Counted from the first letter of the stretch, positions 14,124 to 22,971 are shown. The stretch is DNA of 32,658 bases from Lachnospiraceae bacterium (GCA_017617395.1 JAFZWG010000073.1:1-32658), one strand, 5' to 3'. The notes: generated by a model from the letters alone, not told the origin. Numbers and translations are program-made.

Positions 14124-16220
14124 ATGGCAGAGAAAAAGCCGTATTACATCACAACCGCGATCGCGTACGCATCGGGCACGCCGCACATCGGCAACACGTA
14201 CGAGGCGATCATGGCGGACGCGATTGCGCGGTTCAAGCGCTACCAGGGCTACGACGTATTCTTCCAGACCGGAACGGACGAGCACGGTCAGAAGATCGAG
14301 GAGAAGGCGTTTGAGGCGGAGATCACGCCGAAGGAATTTGTCGACCGGACCGCGGGCAGAATCCGCCGCATCTGGGACTGCGTGAATACGTCGTACGACA
14401 AATTCATCCGCACGACGGACGATTATCACGAGAAGCAGATTCAGAAGATTTTCCGCAAAATGTACGACAAGGGCGACATTTACAAGAGCAGCTACGAGGG
14501 AATGTACTGCACGCCCTGCGAGTCGTTCTGGACCGAGTCGCAGCTGAAGGACGGCTGCTGCCCGGACTGCGGACGGCCGGTCAAGCCGGCGAAGGAGGAG
14601 GCATACTTCTTCAGAATGAGCAAGTATGCGGACCGCCTGATCGAGTACATCAACACGCATCCCGGTTTTATCCAGCCCGAGAGCCGCAAGAACGAGATGA
14701 TGAACAACTTCCTGCTGCCCGGTCTGCAGGATCTGTGCGTGTCGAGAACGTCCTTTAAGTGGGGCATTCCGGTTGATTTTGACCCCAAGCACGTCGTGTA
14801 CGTATGGCTCGACGCATTGTCGAACTATATCACCGGCATCGGCTACGACGCGGACGGCAATCCGACGGAGCAGTTCGGCAAATTCTGGCCGGCGGACCTC
14901 CATCTGATCGGCAAGGACATCATCCGCTTCCATACGATCTATTGGCCCATTTTCCTCATGTCTTTGGATGTGCCGCTCCCGAAGAAGGTGTTCGGACACC
15001 CGTGGCTTCTGCAGGGCGGCGAGAAGATGAGCAAGTCCAAGGGCAACGTGATCTACGCGGAGGACCTGGTGAAGATCTTCGGCGTCGACGCGGTGAGATA
15101 TTTCGTGCTTCATGAGATGCCGTACGACAATGACGGTGTGATCACGTGGGAGCTTGTGACGGAGCGCACGAACTCCGACCTTGCGAACACGCTCGGAAAC
15201 CTCGTAAACCGCACGATCTCCATGAGCAACAAGTACTTCGGCGGCGTTGTGAAGCGCACCGGAGCGACCGAGGCGGTCGACGATGACCTCAAGGCGGTTG
15301 TGACGGGCACGGCGGCGCGCGTGGCAGCGAAGATGGACGACCTTCGCGTGGCGGACGCAATCACCGAGATTTTCACGCTCTTCAAGCGTTGCAACAAGTA
15401 CATCGACGAGACGACGCCGTGGGCTCTTGCGAAGGACGAGGCGAAAGCGGACCGTCTGTCGGAGGTTCTGTACAACCTGACCGAGTCCATCATGATCGGC
15501 GCATCGATCCTTGCAAGCTTCCTGCCCGAGACGGCGGACCGCATCGCGGCACAGCTTAGGGGCAAGCTTCGCGATTACGAGGATCTCGAGAAGTTCGGTC
15601 TGTATGAGGACGGCACGAAGGTGACGGAGACGCCCGAGATTCTCTTCGCCCGCATCGACTGGAAGGAGATCGCGCCGCAGATCGACGAGATCCGCGCGAA
15701 CCAGAAGGCCGAGTACGAGGCGGAGCAGGCGCGCGTGGCAGCGGTCTACGCAAAGCACGGCCTGACGCCGCAGGGAGCGCCGCTCGCAAAGGATGCGGCT
15801 GCGGACGCGAAAGCAGCGGCAAATGCGACATCCGCCGCAGATGCTTCCGCGCAGCCCGCAGCGACCGACGCAGTCATCGATGTGGAGCCGAAGGACGAGA
15901 TTACGTACGAGGATTTTGCGAAGATGCAGTTCCGCGTCGGCGTGATCCTCGAGTGCGAGGAGGTTCCGAAGTCGAAGAAGCTTCTGTGCTCGAAGGTGCA
16001 GGTCGGCAGCAAGGTATATCAGATCGTGTCCGGCATCAAGCAGCACTACAGCGCGGCGGAGATGGTCGGCAAGCGCGTGATGGTGCTTGCGAACCTCAAG
16101 CCCGCGAAGCTTGCGGGAATCGAGTCCGAGGGTATGCTTCTGTGCGCGGAGGATGCGGACGGCAACCTTTCGCTGATGACGCCCGAGAAGGCGATGCCTG
16201 CCGGTGCGGAGATTCTGTAA
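14124..16220 (+). CDS. metG: Methionyl-tRNA synthetase with C-terminal tRNA-binding domain
   Basis: 698 residues; attaches methionine to tRNA-Met. The class I HIGH motif is HIGN at residues 21-24 (PHIGNTYEA); the zinc knuckle is C129-x2-C132 and C146-x2-C149; the KMSKS loop is at 301-305. An anticodon-binding helical domain follows, then an Ala-rich linker (about 550-585) and a C-terminal EMAP/Trbp111-like OB-fold domain (YEDFAKMQFRVGVILECE...). AGGAGG lies upstream of the ATG. The T-box leader with an ATG specifier shows control by charging of tRNA-Met. The large open frame on the opposite strand is a shadow. Confidence 0.97.
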   Translation: MAEKKPYYITTAIAYASGTPHIGNTYEAIMADAIARFKRYQGYDVFFQTGTDEHGQKIEEKAFEAEITPKEFVDRTAGRIRRIWDCVNTSYDKFIRTTDDYHEKQIQKIFRKMYDKGDIYKSSYEGMYCTPCESFWTESQLKDGCCPDCGRPVKPAKEEAYFFRMSKYADRLIEYINTHPGFIQPESRKNEMMNNFLLPGLQDLCVSRTSFKWGIPVDFDPKHVVYVWLDALSNYITGIGYDADGNPTEQFGKFWPADLHLIGKDIIRFHTIYWPIFLMSLDVPLPKKVFGHPWLLQGGEKMSKSKGNVIYAEDLVKIFGVDAVRYFVLHEMPYDNDGVITWELVTERTNSDLANTLGNLVNRTISMSNKYFGGVVKRTGATEAVDDDLKAVVTGTAARVAAKMDDLRVADAITEIFTLFKRCNKYIDETTPWALAKDEAKADRLSEVLYNLTESIMIGASILASFLPETADRIAAQLRGKLRDYEDLEKFGLYEDGTKVTETPEILFARIDWKEIAPQIDEIRANQKAEYEAEQARVAAVYAKHGLTPQGAPLAKDAAADAKAAANATSAADASAQPAATDAVIDVEPKDEITYEDFAKMQFRVGVILECEEVPKSKKLLCSKVQVGSKVYQIVSGIKQHYSAAEMVGKRVMVLANLKPAKLAGIESEGMLLCAEDADGNLSLMTPEKAMPAGAEIL

Positions 16221-16292
16221 GAACCCGCTCGGGAAGCTCGAAGACGGCCCGGAAGCGGCCCTGAAGACAGTCTGAAAACAACCGAAAAACAA

Positions 16293-16335
16293 GGCGCCAT
16301 CGCTGCGGGAACGTCTGCGGCGACGGCGCTTTTTT
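16293..16335 (+). terminator. Terminator of metG
   Basis: GCGCCATCGCTGC pairs with GCGGCGACGGCGC (one mismatch, one G-U) around a short loop, followed by a run of six T (16330-16335). Confidence 0.88.
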
Positions 16336-16366
16336 GTTACGTTTGTGTTACGTTTCAAAGTGTGAA

Positions 16367-16395
16367 TTGATTTTTCGACTGTTTTGCGGTATGAT
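16367..16395 (+). promoter_or_regulatory. Promoter of the permease-ATPase-malQ operon
   Basis: TTGATT (16367-16372), a 17-base spacer and TATGAT (16390-16395), just after the metG terminator. The leader of about 95 nt contains G+C-rich stretches but no riboswitch that I recognise. Confidence 0.75.
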
Positions 16396-16498
16396 TTACT
16401 GCGGTGAACCCTCTGCGGGGGGAAGTGCGCCATGAGGGCTGCGGGGGCAGCCGGATCACCGGGAAACGGCGCAAGACGTTAGACGGAAGAGGTACATC

Positions 16499-18367
16499 AT
16501 GTTTAGGTTTTTGAAAGAAGTAAAATACTCGATGAAGATGCGCAGACACATCTTCTTCATCCTGCTCATTCTCATGGGTCTGGTCTCGTCGGTATATTTG
16601 TTCCGCGAGAGTCTCGAGAGCACGTTGAAGAAGGCGTTCCCGAGCGACTACGGCGTAGCCGAGGCGGAGAAGCCGAGCAAGTACCGCATCGACGGAAAGT
16701 ACGAGCAGACGGCGACGGCGAAGGATGTCGACATCCAGGCCGAGCTGATGCTTAACTCTGCGCTTCGCAATGCGGACTGGATGACGTACGAGGAAGCATT
16801 TTTGTACGATAACTTGTACGTGAAGAACTACAGCGGCACCGACAAGGCGCTCGTAGGGTACGGCACGGAGAAGGTGACGGGCAGCAAGGATGTCGAGATC
16901 GAGCGAGGCAAGTACTCCCGCCTCCAGTCGGCATGGCTCTCCGAGGAAGTGCTGAAGGCCGAGGGCTTCGGCGGCGCGGCGGACCGCATGTTTGCCGTAG
17001 ATAACAGCTATCTCGACACGATGTACGTGGTGCTCGGCGCCGGCATCGAGTCCGACAAATACACGACGGGCAGCAAGCTCACGCTCCGCGTCGAGAACCT
17101 TCAGATGAACGCTGTTGTCATCGGCTTTTTGAAGCCGGGCGCGACGATGAAGGTCGGCGACACGGTTGTGTGCCTTGACTACTATGTGATCTGCCCGCTC
17201 CTTGATCTCTCGGGTCTGTACGACGAGGACCGCGAGGCGAAGAAGCTTCCGACGAACACCGATCCGATCTATCTTCCGGAGGGCTGGTTCAAGGAAGGCG
17301 TGAACATCCGCGATACCGAAGCGGAAAATGAAACCGTGGAAAATTCCGGCAAGAAGTACAGCGCAGCCAAGTGCCTGTGGATTGCCGAGGACGATATCAA
17401 GGCGATGGAGGAGGTTCCGGGCTGGCTCAACACGCTCATGGAGGCGAAGTCCACGGAGGACGGAACCTACAGCATCTACGCCGGTGCAAGCTACGCCAAG
17501 AACAAGCTGATCTCGAGCGGCGCGAACGCGACCGTTATGACGCTCTACAACGGAGCGAAGAAGATTGTATGCTACGGCTTCTGCCCGGAAGGCGAGAAGA
17601 TTACGCTGGGCGGCAAGGAATATGCGCTGGATGATATGATCGTGATCATCCTGCACAACAAGACGAACACCAAGACGACAACGACAACGACGCAGACGAC
17701 CGAGGGCAACACGACCGGCAACGGCGAGACGACGAACACGACCGATACCGCGAAGAACGAGTCCGAGGGCAAGACGTTCGAGACGAGCGAGCGCATGCGC
17801 CTGTTCCGAATCCTGGTGTTGAAGAACAGCTGCTTTGTAAACACGAAGCTTTCCCCGGACGAGGCGGAGCGCAAGCTCGAGCAGATTCTCGAGTCGTCCT
17901 GGGAGAATTACCAGAAGGACAACCCGAACCTGAAGCGTACGTCCACGTACCGCATCCACGAGGCGGATCCGGAGGGCAGCGTTGTCTACCGCGACAACAT
18001 CCGCGAGATCCCCGGCAAGCTCAAGAAGTTTGACAAGCCCGGTTATTACATTTGCATCCTTCTGCTGGCATTGTTCTTCATCTACAAGTTCTTCCGCGGA
18101 ATGGACTACTACACAACGATATACATGACCGGCGACACGAAAGTGGAGATCATCCTTCTGTTCGTGTTCGAGGCGGCGGTTCTGTATGCGGCAGCCTGCG
18201 GCGTCGGAATCCTCTTCGCCTGGGTTGTCAGCAAGATGCTGAGCCTCGGTTCGGTATCGACCGCTCCGGTATTTGCCAAGAACCTTCGCATCGTATTGTT
18301 CCCGCTGATCGCACTGGCGACGGTGGTCATCGTCAAGGACTTCGGCAAATTGTTCCGCAGACGGTAA
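16499..18367 (+). CDS. ABC transporter permease-like membrane protein (MacB/FtsX topology)
   Basis: 622 residues. One membrane segment near the N-terminus (about 18-36) is followed by a large external region (about 37-520) and three C-terminal segments (CILLLALFFIYKFF, EIILLFVFEAAVLYAAACGVGILFAWVV, RIVLFPLIALATVVIV). This 1+3 layout is that of MacB/FtsX-type permeases, which transmit mechanical work across the membrane rather than forming a channel. The external region includes a low-complexity Thr/Asn linker (about 385-425). The ABC ATPase follows 25 bases after the stop. GGAAGAGG lies before the ATG. It probably drives export or extracellular signalling; the partner is not visible. The external domain is not one I recognise. 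Confidence 0.8.
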   Translation: MFRFLKEVKYSMKMRRHIFFILLILMGLVSSVYLFRESLESTLKKAFPSDYGVAEAEKPSKYRIDGKYEQTATAKDVDIQAELMLNSALRNADWMTYEEAFLYDNLYVKNYSGTDKALVGYGTEKVTGSKDVEIERGKYSRLQSAWLSEEVLKAEGFGGAADRMFAVDNSYLDTMYVVLGAGIESDKYTTGSKLTLRVENLQMNAVVIGFLKPGATMKVGDTVVCLDYYVICPLLDLSGLYDEDREAKKLPTNTDPIYLPEGWFKEGVNIRDTEAENETVENSGKKYSAAKCLWIAEDDIKAMEEVPGWLNTLMEAKSTEDGTYSIYAGASYAKNKLISSGANATVMTLYNGAKKIVCYGFCPEGEKITLGGKEYALDDMIVIILHNKTNTKTTTTTTQTTEGNTTGNGETTNTTDTAKNESEGKTFETSERMRLFRILVLKNSCFVNTKLSPDEAERKLEQILESSWENYQKDNPNLKRTSTYRIHEADPEGSVVYRDNIREIPGKLKKFDKPGYYICILLLALFFIYKFFRGMDYYTTIYMTGDTKVEIILLFVFEAAVLYAAACGVGILFAWVVSKMLSLGSVSTAPVFAKNLRIVLFPLIALATVVIVKDFGKLFRRR

Positions 18368-18392
18368 TTGTGGGGATGGAGGATTTTAAGAC

Positions 18393-19199
18393 ATGGCATT
18401 TGAAGTAAAAAAGATAAGCAAATCGTTCGGTTTGCAGAACAATCGCCGCCGTCGCGTGCTTCGCAACTTCAGCATGCAGGTAGCGGACGGCGAGATGGTT
18501 GCGATCGTCGGCAAGAAGAGCAGCGGCAAGAGCACGCTCATGAATATCCTGACGGGCATGCTTCGTCCGGACAGCGGTACGATGATCGTGGACGGCCACA
18601 AGATCAACTTCTGGAACCCTTTCCAGACGGGCATTCTCCGCTCGAAGAGAGTCGGTTTTGTGACGCGCGACGCTCTTCTGGTGCAGGACCTCACGATCTA
18701 TGAGAACCTGCTGATCCCGATGGGCCACAAGTTCATGACCGGCAAGAAGAAGCTTCGCCGCGCGAAGGAAGCGCTGCGCGCAGTCGGCCTCAAGGGCGTC
18801 GGCAAATACTACCCCGCGGACCTCGAGGACCTCGAGATCCAGAAGGTATGCCTCGCGCGCGCCATCATGACGCATCCGAAGTACCTGATTCTGGATGAGC
18901 CGACCGGTATGCTGCAGTCGGCGGACGTCGATCGTTACATGGATCTCGTAGAACTTTTGAATAATTCGGGCTACACGGTCATCGTGCTGACACACTCCCG
19001 CCGTGTTGCCAACCATTGCCAGAGGCTGATTCCGATCGCCGCCCAGACCGAGGCGCGCGAGGAGCGAGAGAAGCCCGTGAGCGAGCCGGACGAGAAGGCG
19101 GAGCCGATGCCGGAGGCACCGGAGGAAGAGCCTTTGGATGACGCGGCAAAGCGCTACGAGGAAGATTCCGCGAACGAGGAAGAAGAGGAATATGAGTAA
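18393..19199 (+). CDS. Degenerate ABC transporter ATPase with acidic C-terminal tail
   Basis: 268 residues. The nucleotide-binding domain has an intact Walker A (G-KKSS-GKST, residues 40-48), Walker B with catalytic Glu (YLILDEPTG, 164-172) and switch His201 (LTHS). Two motifs are lost: the signature LSGGQ is replaced by LEDLE (144-148, in LEDLEIQKVCLARAI), and the Q-loop Gln is replaced in FVTRDALL (Arg92). After residue 215 comes an acidic, disordered Glu/Pro tail. ATP binding is likely, but the usual dimer sandwich with its own copy is doubtful; it may act as a regulator or pair with another ATPase. GGAGG lies 10 bases before the ATG. The end overlaps malQ by 8 nt. Confidence 0.88.
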   Translation: MAFEVKKISKSFGLQNNRRRRVLRNFSMQVADGEMVAIVGKKSSGKSTLMNILTGMLRPDSGTMIVDGHKINFWNPFQTGILRSKRVGFVTRDALLVQDLTIYENLLIPMGHKFMTGKKKLRRAKEALRAVGLKGVGKYYPADLEDLEIQKVCLARAIMTHPKYLILDEPTGMLQSADVDRYMDLVELLNNSGYTVIVLTHSRRVANHCQRLIPIAAQTEAREEREKPVSEPDEKAEPMPEAPEEEPLDDAAKRYEEDSANEEEEEYE

Positions 19200-20733
19200 G
19201 CAGACAAACGCTTTCGACAATGAAAAACGTGTGAGAAGTGCCGGCATTTTAATGCCGGTATTTTCACTCCCGAGCCCTTACGGCATCGGCACCCTCGGGA
19301 AGGCGGCAAGAGAATTTGTCGACTTCCTTCGGAAAATGAAGCACCGCTACTGGCAGGTGCTCCCGGTCGGACCGACCGGCTACGGCGACAGCCCGTACCA
19401 GTCGTACTCCGCCTTTGCCGGCAACCCGTACTTTATCGACCTGGAGACGCTGGTTGAGCAGGGCCTGTTGACGGTCGACGAGATCCGCGAGGGATACTTC
19501 GGCACGGAGCCGCGCTACGTCGACTACGGCGCGCAGTTCGGCAGCCGCTACAAGGTGCTCCGCAAGGCCTTTGCGAGAAGTAAGTTCCGCGAGACCGAGG
19601 AGTTCGCCGCCTTTGCGAAGAAGGCGTCGTTCTGGCTTCGCGACTACGCGCTTTTCATGGCAATCAAGGAGAGCGAGGGCTTCAAGCCCTGGCAGGAGTG
19701 GAGCGACCATGACGTAAAGCTCCACAAAAAGGCCGCGCTGGCGGCAGCGGAGGAGCGCCTCGCGGAGGAGGTGGCCTTCCAGGAATTTTTGCAGTTTACA
19801 TTTTTCACGCAGTGGCACGCGCTCCGCGCATACGCTGCGGAGAATGGGGTTGAGATTATCGGGGACATCCCGCTTTATGTCGCGATGGACAGCGCCGACA
19901 CGTGGGCGCACAGCGAGCTCTTCGAGCTCGACATCGACCGCAACGCGACGAACATCGCGGGAGTGCCGCCGGATGCATTTTCCGATGACGGCCAGCGCTG
20001 GGGCAACCCGCTGTACCGCTGGGATGTCATGGAGGCGAAGAATTTCAAGTGGTGGCGCGAGCGCATGAAGGCGAACGCGGAGCTCTTCGACGTGATCCGC
20101 ATCGACCACTTCATCGGCATCGTCAACTACTGGTCGATCCCCGCCAAATGCAAGAGCGCCAAGGGCGGCAAATGGATGAAAGGCCCGGGCAAAAAGCTCA
20201 CCGACGTAATCGCCGAGTCCGCGAAGGGCGCGAAGATCATCGCCGAGGACCTCGGCGTCCTCACGAAGCCCGTCAAGGATCTGATCGCCGCGTGCGGCTA
20301 TCCGGGCATGAAAGTCATCGAATTCGGCGTGGGCGGCGACGTTACGAACCCGTACCTGCCGCACAACTACACGACACCGAACTGCGTCGCCTATATCGGC
20401 ACGCACGACAACGAGACGCTCGCGGGCTTCCTCTCCGGCTGCCCCGACTGGCAGATCAACTGGATGATGGGCTACTTCGGCATCCTCAAGCGCGACGAGC
20501 TCCACGACCAGATGATCCGTCGCCTCTACGAGAGCGTCGCGGACACGGTCATCATCCAGATTCAGGACCTCCTGCACCTGGACAACTCGGCCCGCATCAA
20601 CCATCCGTCCACGCTCGGCTCGAACTGGCAGTGGCGCCTTTTGCCGGGCGAACTTGCCAAGATCGACACCGGGTATCGGGCATGGCTGTGTGATATGTTC
20701 GGAAGATCTCCGGAAGAGAAAGAAGAAAAATAA
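19192..20733 (+). CDS. malQ: 4-alpha-glucanotransferase (amylomaltase)
   Basis: 513 residues, GH77. Transfers alpha-1,4-glucan segments between maltodextrins, for starch or glycogen use in the cytoplasm. Visible motifs: RSAGILMPVFSLPSPYGIG at the N-terminus, YWQVLPVGPTGYGDSPYQS, the nucleophile Asp in FDVIRIDHF, the acid/base Glu in IIAEDLG, and the transition-state Asp in GTHDNETLAG. The ATG at 19192 overlaps the end of the ABC ATPase gene (TATGAGTAA), and the Glu-rich codons before it give AGAGGAA as the ribosome binding site. The pairing with an ABC-like module is unusual. A terminator-like hairpin lies in the first codons (19241-19258). No clear terminator follows the stop. Confidence 0.95.
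   Translation: MSKQTNAFDNEKRVRSAGILMPVFSLPSPYGIGTLGKAAREFVDFLRKMKHRYWQVLPVGPTGYGDSPYQSYSAFAGNPYFIDLETLVEQGLLTVDEIREGYFGTEPRYVDYGAQFGSRYKVLRKAFARSKFRETEEFAAFAKKASFWLRDYALFMAIKESEGFKPWQEWSDHDVKLHKKAALAAAEERLAEEVAFQEFLQFTFFTQWHALRAYAAENGVEIIGDIPLYVAMDSADTWAHSELFELDIDRNATNIAGVPPDAFSDDGQRWGNPLYRWDVMEAKNFKWWRERMKANAELFDVIRIDHFIGIVNYWSIPAKCKSAKGGKWMKGPGKKLTDVIAESAKGAKIIAEDLGVLTKPVKDLIAACGYPGMKVIEFGVGGDVTNPYLPHNYTTPNCVAYIGTHDNETLAGFLSGCPDWQINWMMGYFGILKRDELHDQMIRRLYESVADTVIIQIQDLLHLDNSARINHPSTLGSNWQWRLLPGELAKIDTGYRAWLCDMFGRSPEEKEEK
19241..19258 (+). promoter_or_regulatory. Terminator-like hairpin inside the start of malQ
   Basis: CCGGCATTTTAATGCCGG has perfect 8-bp arms and is followed by TATTTTC, about 50 bases into malQ. 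The codons across it (ATT TTA ATG CCG GTA TTT TCA) are A+T-rich choices that are rare in the rest of the gene, so the structure may be selected and could attenuate malQ. Confidence 0.4.
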
Positions 20734-20923
20734 TCTTGCGTTTCCGTTTCATCGGAAAGCAATCATATTCACCGTTGCAATTATGTAACCTCCGCGGCGA
20801 AAAGCCTTTCCGGCAACGACGCGGCGGGAGACAAATGCGGATAACGACGCGACGGGAAACGCGCACAAAAGACAGAGCGAGCATTTTCCTGCGAGCGATG
20901 TCTTTTCGTACGCGGTAGCACGT

Positions 20924-20975
20924 CGCGGACCTATGTGGCCCCCGCCGCGGACCGTCTTGGCCCCGCCGCGGACCG
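20924..20975. repeat. Short tandem repeat before the oxidoreductase gene
   Basis: CGCGGACC occurs at 20924, 20946 and 20967, a period of 22 then 21 bases; the last two units are nearly identical over about 19 bases (GGCCCCGCCGCGGACCGTC). It lies 25-75 bases before the ATG at 20999, in the 265-base gap after malQ, which otherwise shows no gene and no convincing promoter. Confidence 0.65.
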
Positions 20976-20998
20976 TCACGAAATGAAATGGGGTTTTT

Positions 20999-22384
20999 AT
21001 GAAGTATGATGTAGTAATAGTCGGCGCAGGGCCGGCGGGAATCTTCACTGCGTACGAGATGATCAAGCGCGGCTCGAAGAAAAAGATATTGATGATCGAA
21101 AAGGGGCAGCCCATCGAAAAGCGCAGCTGCCCGAAGGCGAAGACCGGCCACTGTGTCGGCTGCAAGCCTTGCAATATAACGACCGGCTTCTCGGGAGCGG
21201 GTGCATTTTCCGACGGAAAATTATCCCTCAGCTACGAGGTCGGCGGCGATTTTCCGGAGCTGATCGGCGCGGACGCTGCGCAGGCGCTCATCGACTACAC
21301 GGACTCCGTGTACCTTGAGTTCGGCGCCGACACGCACGTCGAGGGTGTCAGCGAGCCCGACAAGGTCAAGGATATCCGCAGACGCGCCATCGCGGCGGGC
21401 CTGAAGCTTGTCGACTGCCCGATCCGCCACCTCGGCACGGAGAAGGCGCAGGAGCTGTACCAAAAGCTCGAGCATTTTCTGCAGGACCACGGGGTCGAGA
21501 TGATCTTCGGCTGCAGCTGCGAGGACCTCATCATCACGGATGGAGTTTGCAAGGGCGTTGTCATCAACCTGCCCGGCGGCCGCACCGAATACGAGGCCGA
21601 CAGCGTCGTCGTTGCGACCGGTCGCCGCGGCGCCGAGTGGCTTGAGAAGCTCTGCGCGCGCTATGACATTGCGCACAAGCCCGGCACCGTCGACATCGGC
21701 GTTCGCGTCGAGGTTCGCAACGAGATTATGGAGGAGGTCAATTCTGTCCTCTACGAGTCCAAGCTCGTCGGCTATCCCGCGCCCTTCAAAAACAAGGTGC
21801 GCACCTTCTGCCAGAACCCGGGCGGCTTTGTCTCGCAGGAAAATTACGACAACAACCTCGCGGTCGTCAACGGCCACTCCTACAAGGAGCTCAAGAGCAA
21901 CAACACGAATCTCTCGATTTTGTGCTCCCACAACTTCTCGGTGCCGTTCAACAAACCGATCGAGTACGCGCAAAAGGTCGGTGAGCTCACCAACATGCTC
22001 GCCAACGGCCAAATCCTCGTCCAGCGCTACGGCGACATCCTCTCCGGCAAGCGCACCTGGGCCAAGGAACTCGCCCAGTCCAACGTCCGTCCGACCCTTC
22101 CCGACGCCGTTGCCGGCGACATCACGGCCGCCATGCCCTACCGCGCGATGACCAACATCATCAACTTCATCCAGGCTGTCGACATGGTCGTTCCCGGCTT
22201 CGCCAGCTACGAGACTCTCCTCTACTCGCCCGAGCTCAAATTCTACAGCAACAAGGTGAAAATGGAGCCCGACCTCACGACAAATGTAGCCGGCCTCTAC
22301 TGCCTCGGCGACTCCTCCGGCTGGACCCGCGGATTGATGATGGCATCCTCTATGGGCGTCCTGATGGGCCGCAAGCTTGTCTGA
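20999..22384 (+). CDS. FAD-dependent oxidoreductase with a four-cysteine motif (COG2509-like)
   Basis: 461 residues. The N-terminal dinucleotide-binding motif VVIVGAGPAGIFTAYE (5-20) binds FAD, and a second signature GLYCLGDSSGWTRGLMMASSMG near the C-terminus completes the FAD site. Between them is a Cys cluster C44-x7-C52-x2-C55-x2-C58 followed by TTGFSGAGAFSDGK, a mark of this family, possibly binding an Fe-S cluster or zinc. The reaction is unknown. The ribosome binding site is weak (GGGG before TTTTT ATG). The gene stands alone; the hairpin of the repeat at 22534-22585 may end its transcript. Confidence 0.88.
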   Translation: MKYDVVIVGAGPAGIFTAYEMIKRGSKKKILMIEKGQPIEKRSCPKAKTGHCVGCKPCNITTGFSGAGAFSDGKLSLSYEVGGDFPELIGADAAQALIDYTDSVYLEFGADTHVEGVSEPDKVKDIRRRAIAAGLKLVDCPIRHLGTEKAQELYQKLEHFLQDHGVEMIFGCSCEDLIITDGVCKGVVINLPGGRTEYEADSVVVATGRRGAEWLEKLCARYDIAHKPGTVDIGVRVEVRNEIMEEVNSVLYESKLVGYPAPFKNKVRTFCQNPGGFVSQENYDNNLAVVNGHSYKELKSNNTNLSILCSHNFSVPFNKPIEYAQKVGELTNMLANGQILVQRYGDILSGKRTWAKELAQSNVRPTLPDAVAGDITAAMPYRAMTNIINFIQAVDMVVPGFASYETLLYSPELKFYSNKVKMEPDLTTNVAGLYCLGDSSGWTRGLMMASSMGVLMGRKLV

Positions 22385-22464
22385 CGGGGGGCTTCCCATC
22401 GGCGAAGCGCCTTCACAATTGTACAAAAACGGGCGGTGCGGCGCGGATCATTACGCTTGCTATC

Positions 22465-22676
22465 GCAGAATTACACATAGTTCTGTTCGTCAACTGCACG
22501 GGGCATCTAAGCGCCCGCTTCAAACGCATATCAAAAGGCCGCATCTGCGAAACTCGCTTCGCTCAGACATCTTGATGCGGCCTTTATGCATTTTCCCGCG
22601 CGCTAAGATGAGCCTTCTCGCAAGCAAAGCTTGCTCGAGTAGCAATGTTTCCTCACAGAACTATGTGTACTTCTGC
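22465..22676. repeat. 22-bp inverted repeat enclosing element A
   Basis: Bases 22465-22486 and 22655-22676 are inverted copies with 21 of 22 matches (core ACACATAGTTCTGT). They enclose the 103-bp element at 22506. They may be terminal repeats of a small non-autonomous element or a long hairpin. No open frame of note lies inside, and I see no gene in 22385-23036. Confidence 0.75.
22506..22608 (+). repeat. 103-bp structured repeat element, copy A
   Basis: The ends are TCTAAGCGCCCGC and CGCGCGCTAAGA (imperfect inverted repeats). At the centre is a 12-bp perfect stem AAAGGCCGCATC / GATGCGGCCTTT (22534-22545, 22574-22585) around a 28-base loop containing CTCGCTTCGCTCAGACATCT. Copy B at 23626-23728 is the same length, in the opposite orientation, with about 25 of 28 loop bases conserved but a different stem. 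It could also act as the terminator of the gene ending at 22384. Confidence 0.85.
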
Positions 22677-22825
22677 TGCTGCGAGAGAAGGAATCCGCGC
22701 TGCCCCGCCCTTTTGTGCTCCTGAGGCGCTTCGCCGGGCGGGGGCAGCCGTCAGACCGGCTTGCGGGCATTGATGGGAGCGGAAACGAACGGAATGGTTT
22801 GATTGATAAAGGGCGGGGGAATCGA

Positions 22826-22878
22826 CCTCGGCGCTGCCCGCAAAGGGGCGCGCCTCGGCCGGATTGCCTCGTGCGCGG
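22826..22878 (+). repeat. Shared G+C-rich block, copy A
   Basis: CCTCGGCGCTGCCC through GCCTCGTGCGCGG. It matches, inverted, the block at 23384-23432, with both ends identical and a small length difference in the middle. With the 103-bp elements it gives two inverted blocks in the same internal order. Confidence 0.75.
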
Positions 22879-22971
22879 GCATTCACGGCTCGCCACAGGC
22901 CGAATTTCCCAAACGCGCCCTCGGCCATGGGGCGATATGATTGAACGAAACAAAAGAAAGAAAAACATACG

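Noticed and set aside
14016-16433. 805-codon open frame antisense to metG
   Set aside because: It lies opposite a certain gene; its translation is rich in Arg, His, Leu and Val, as the reverse of G+C-biased codons gives, with no recognisable domain.
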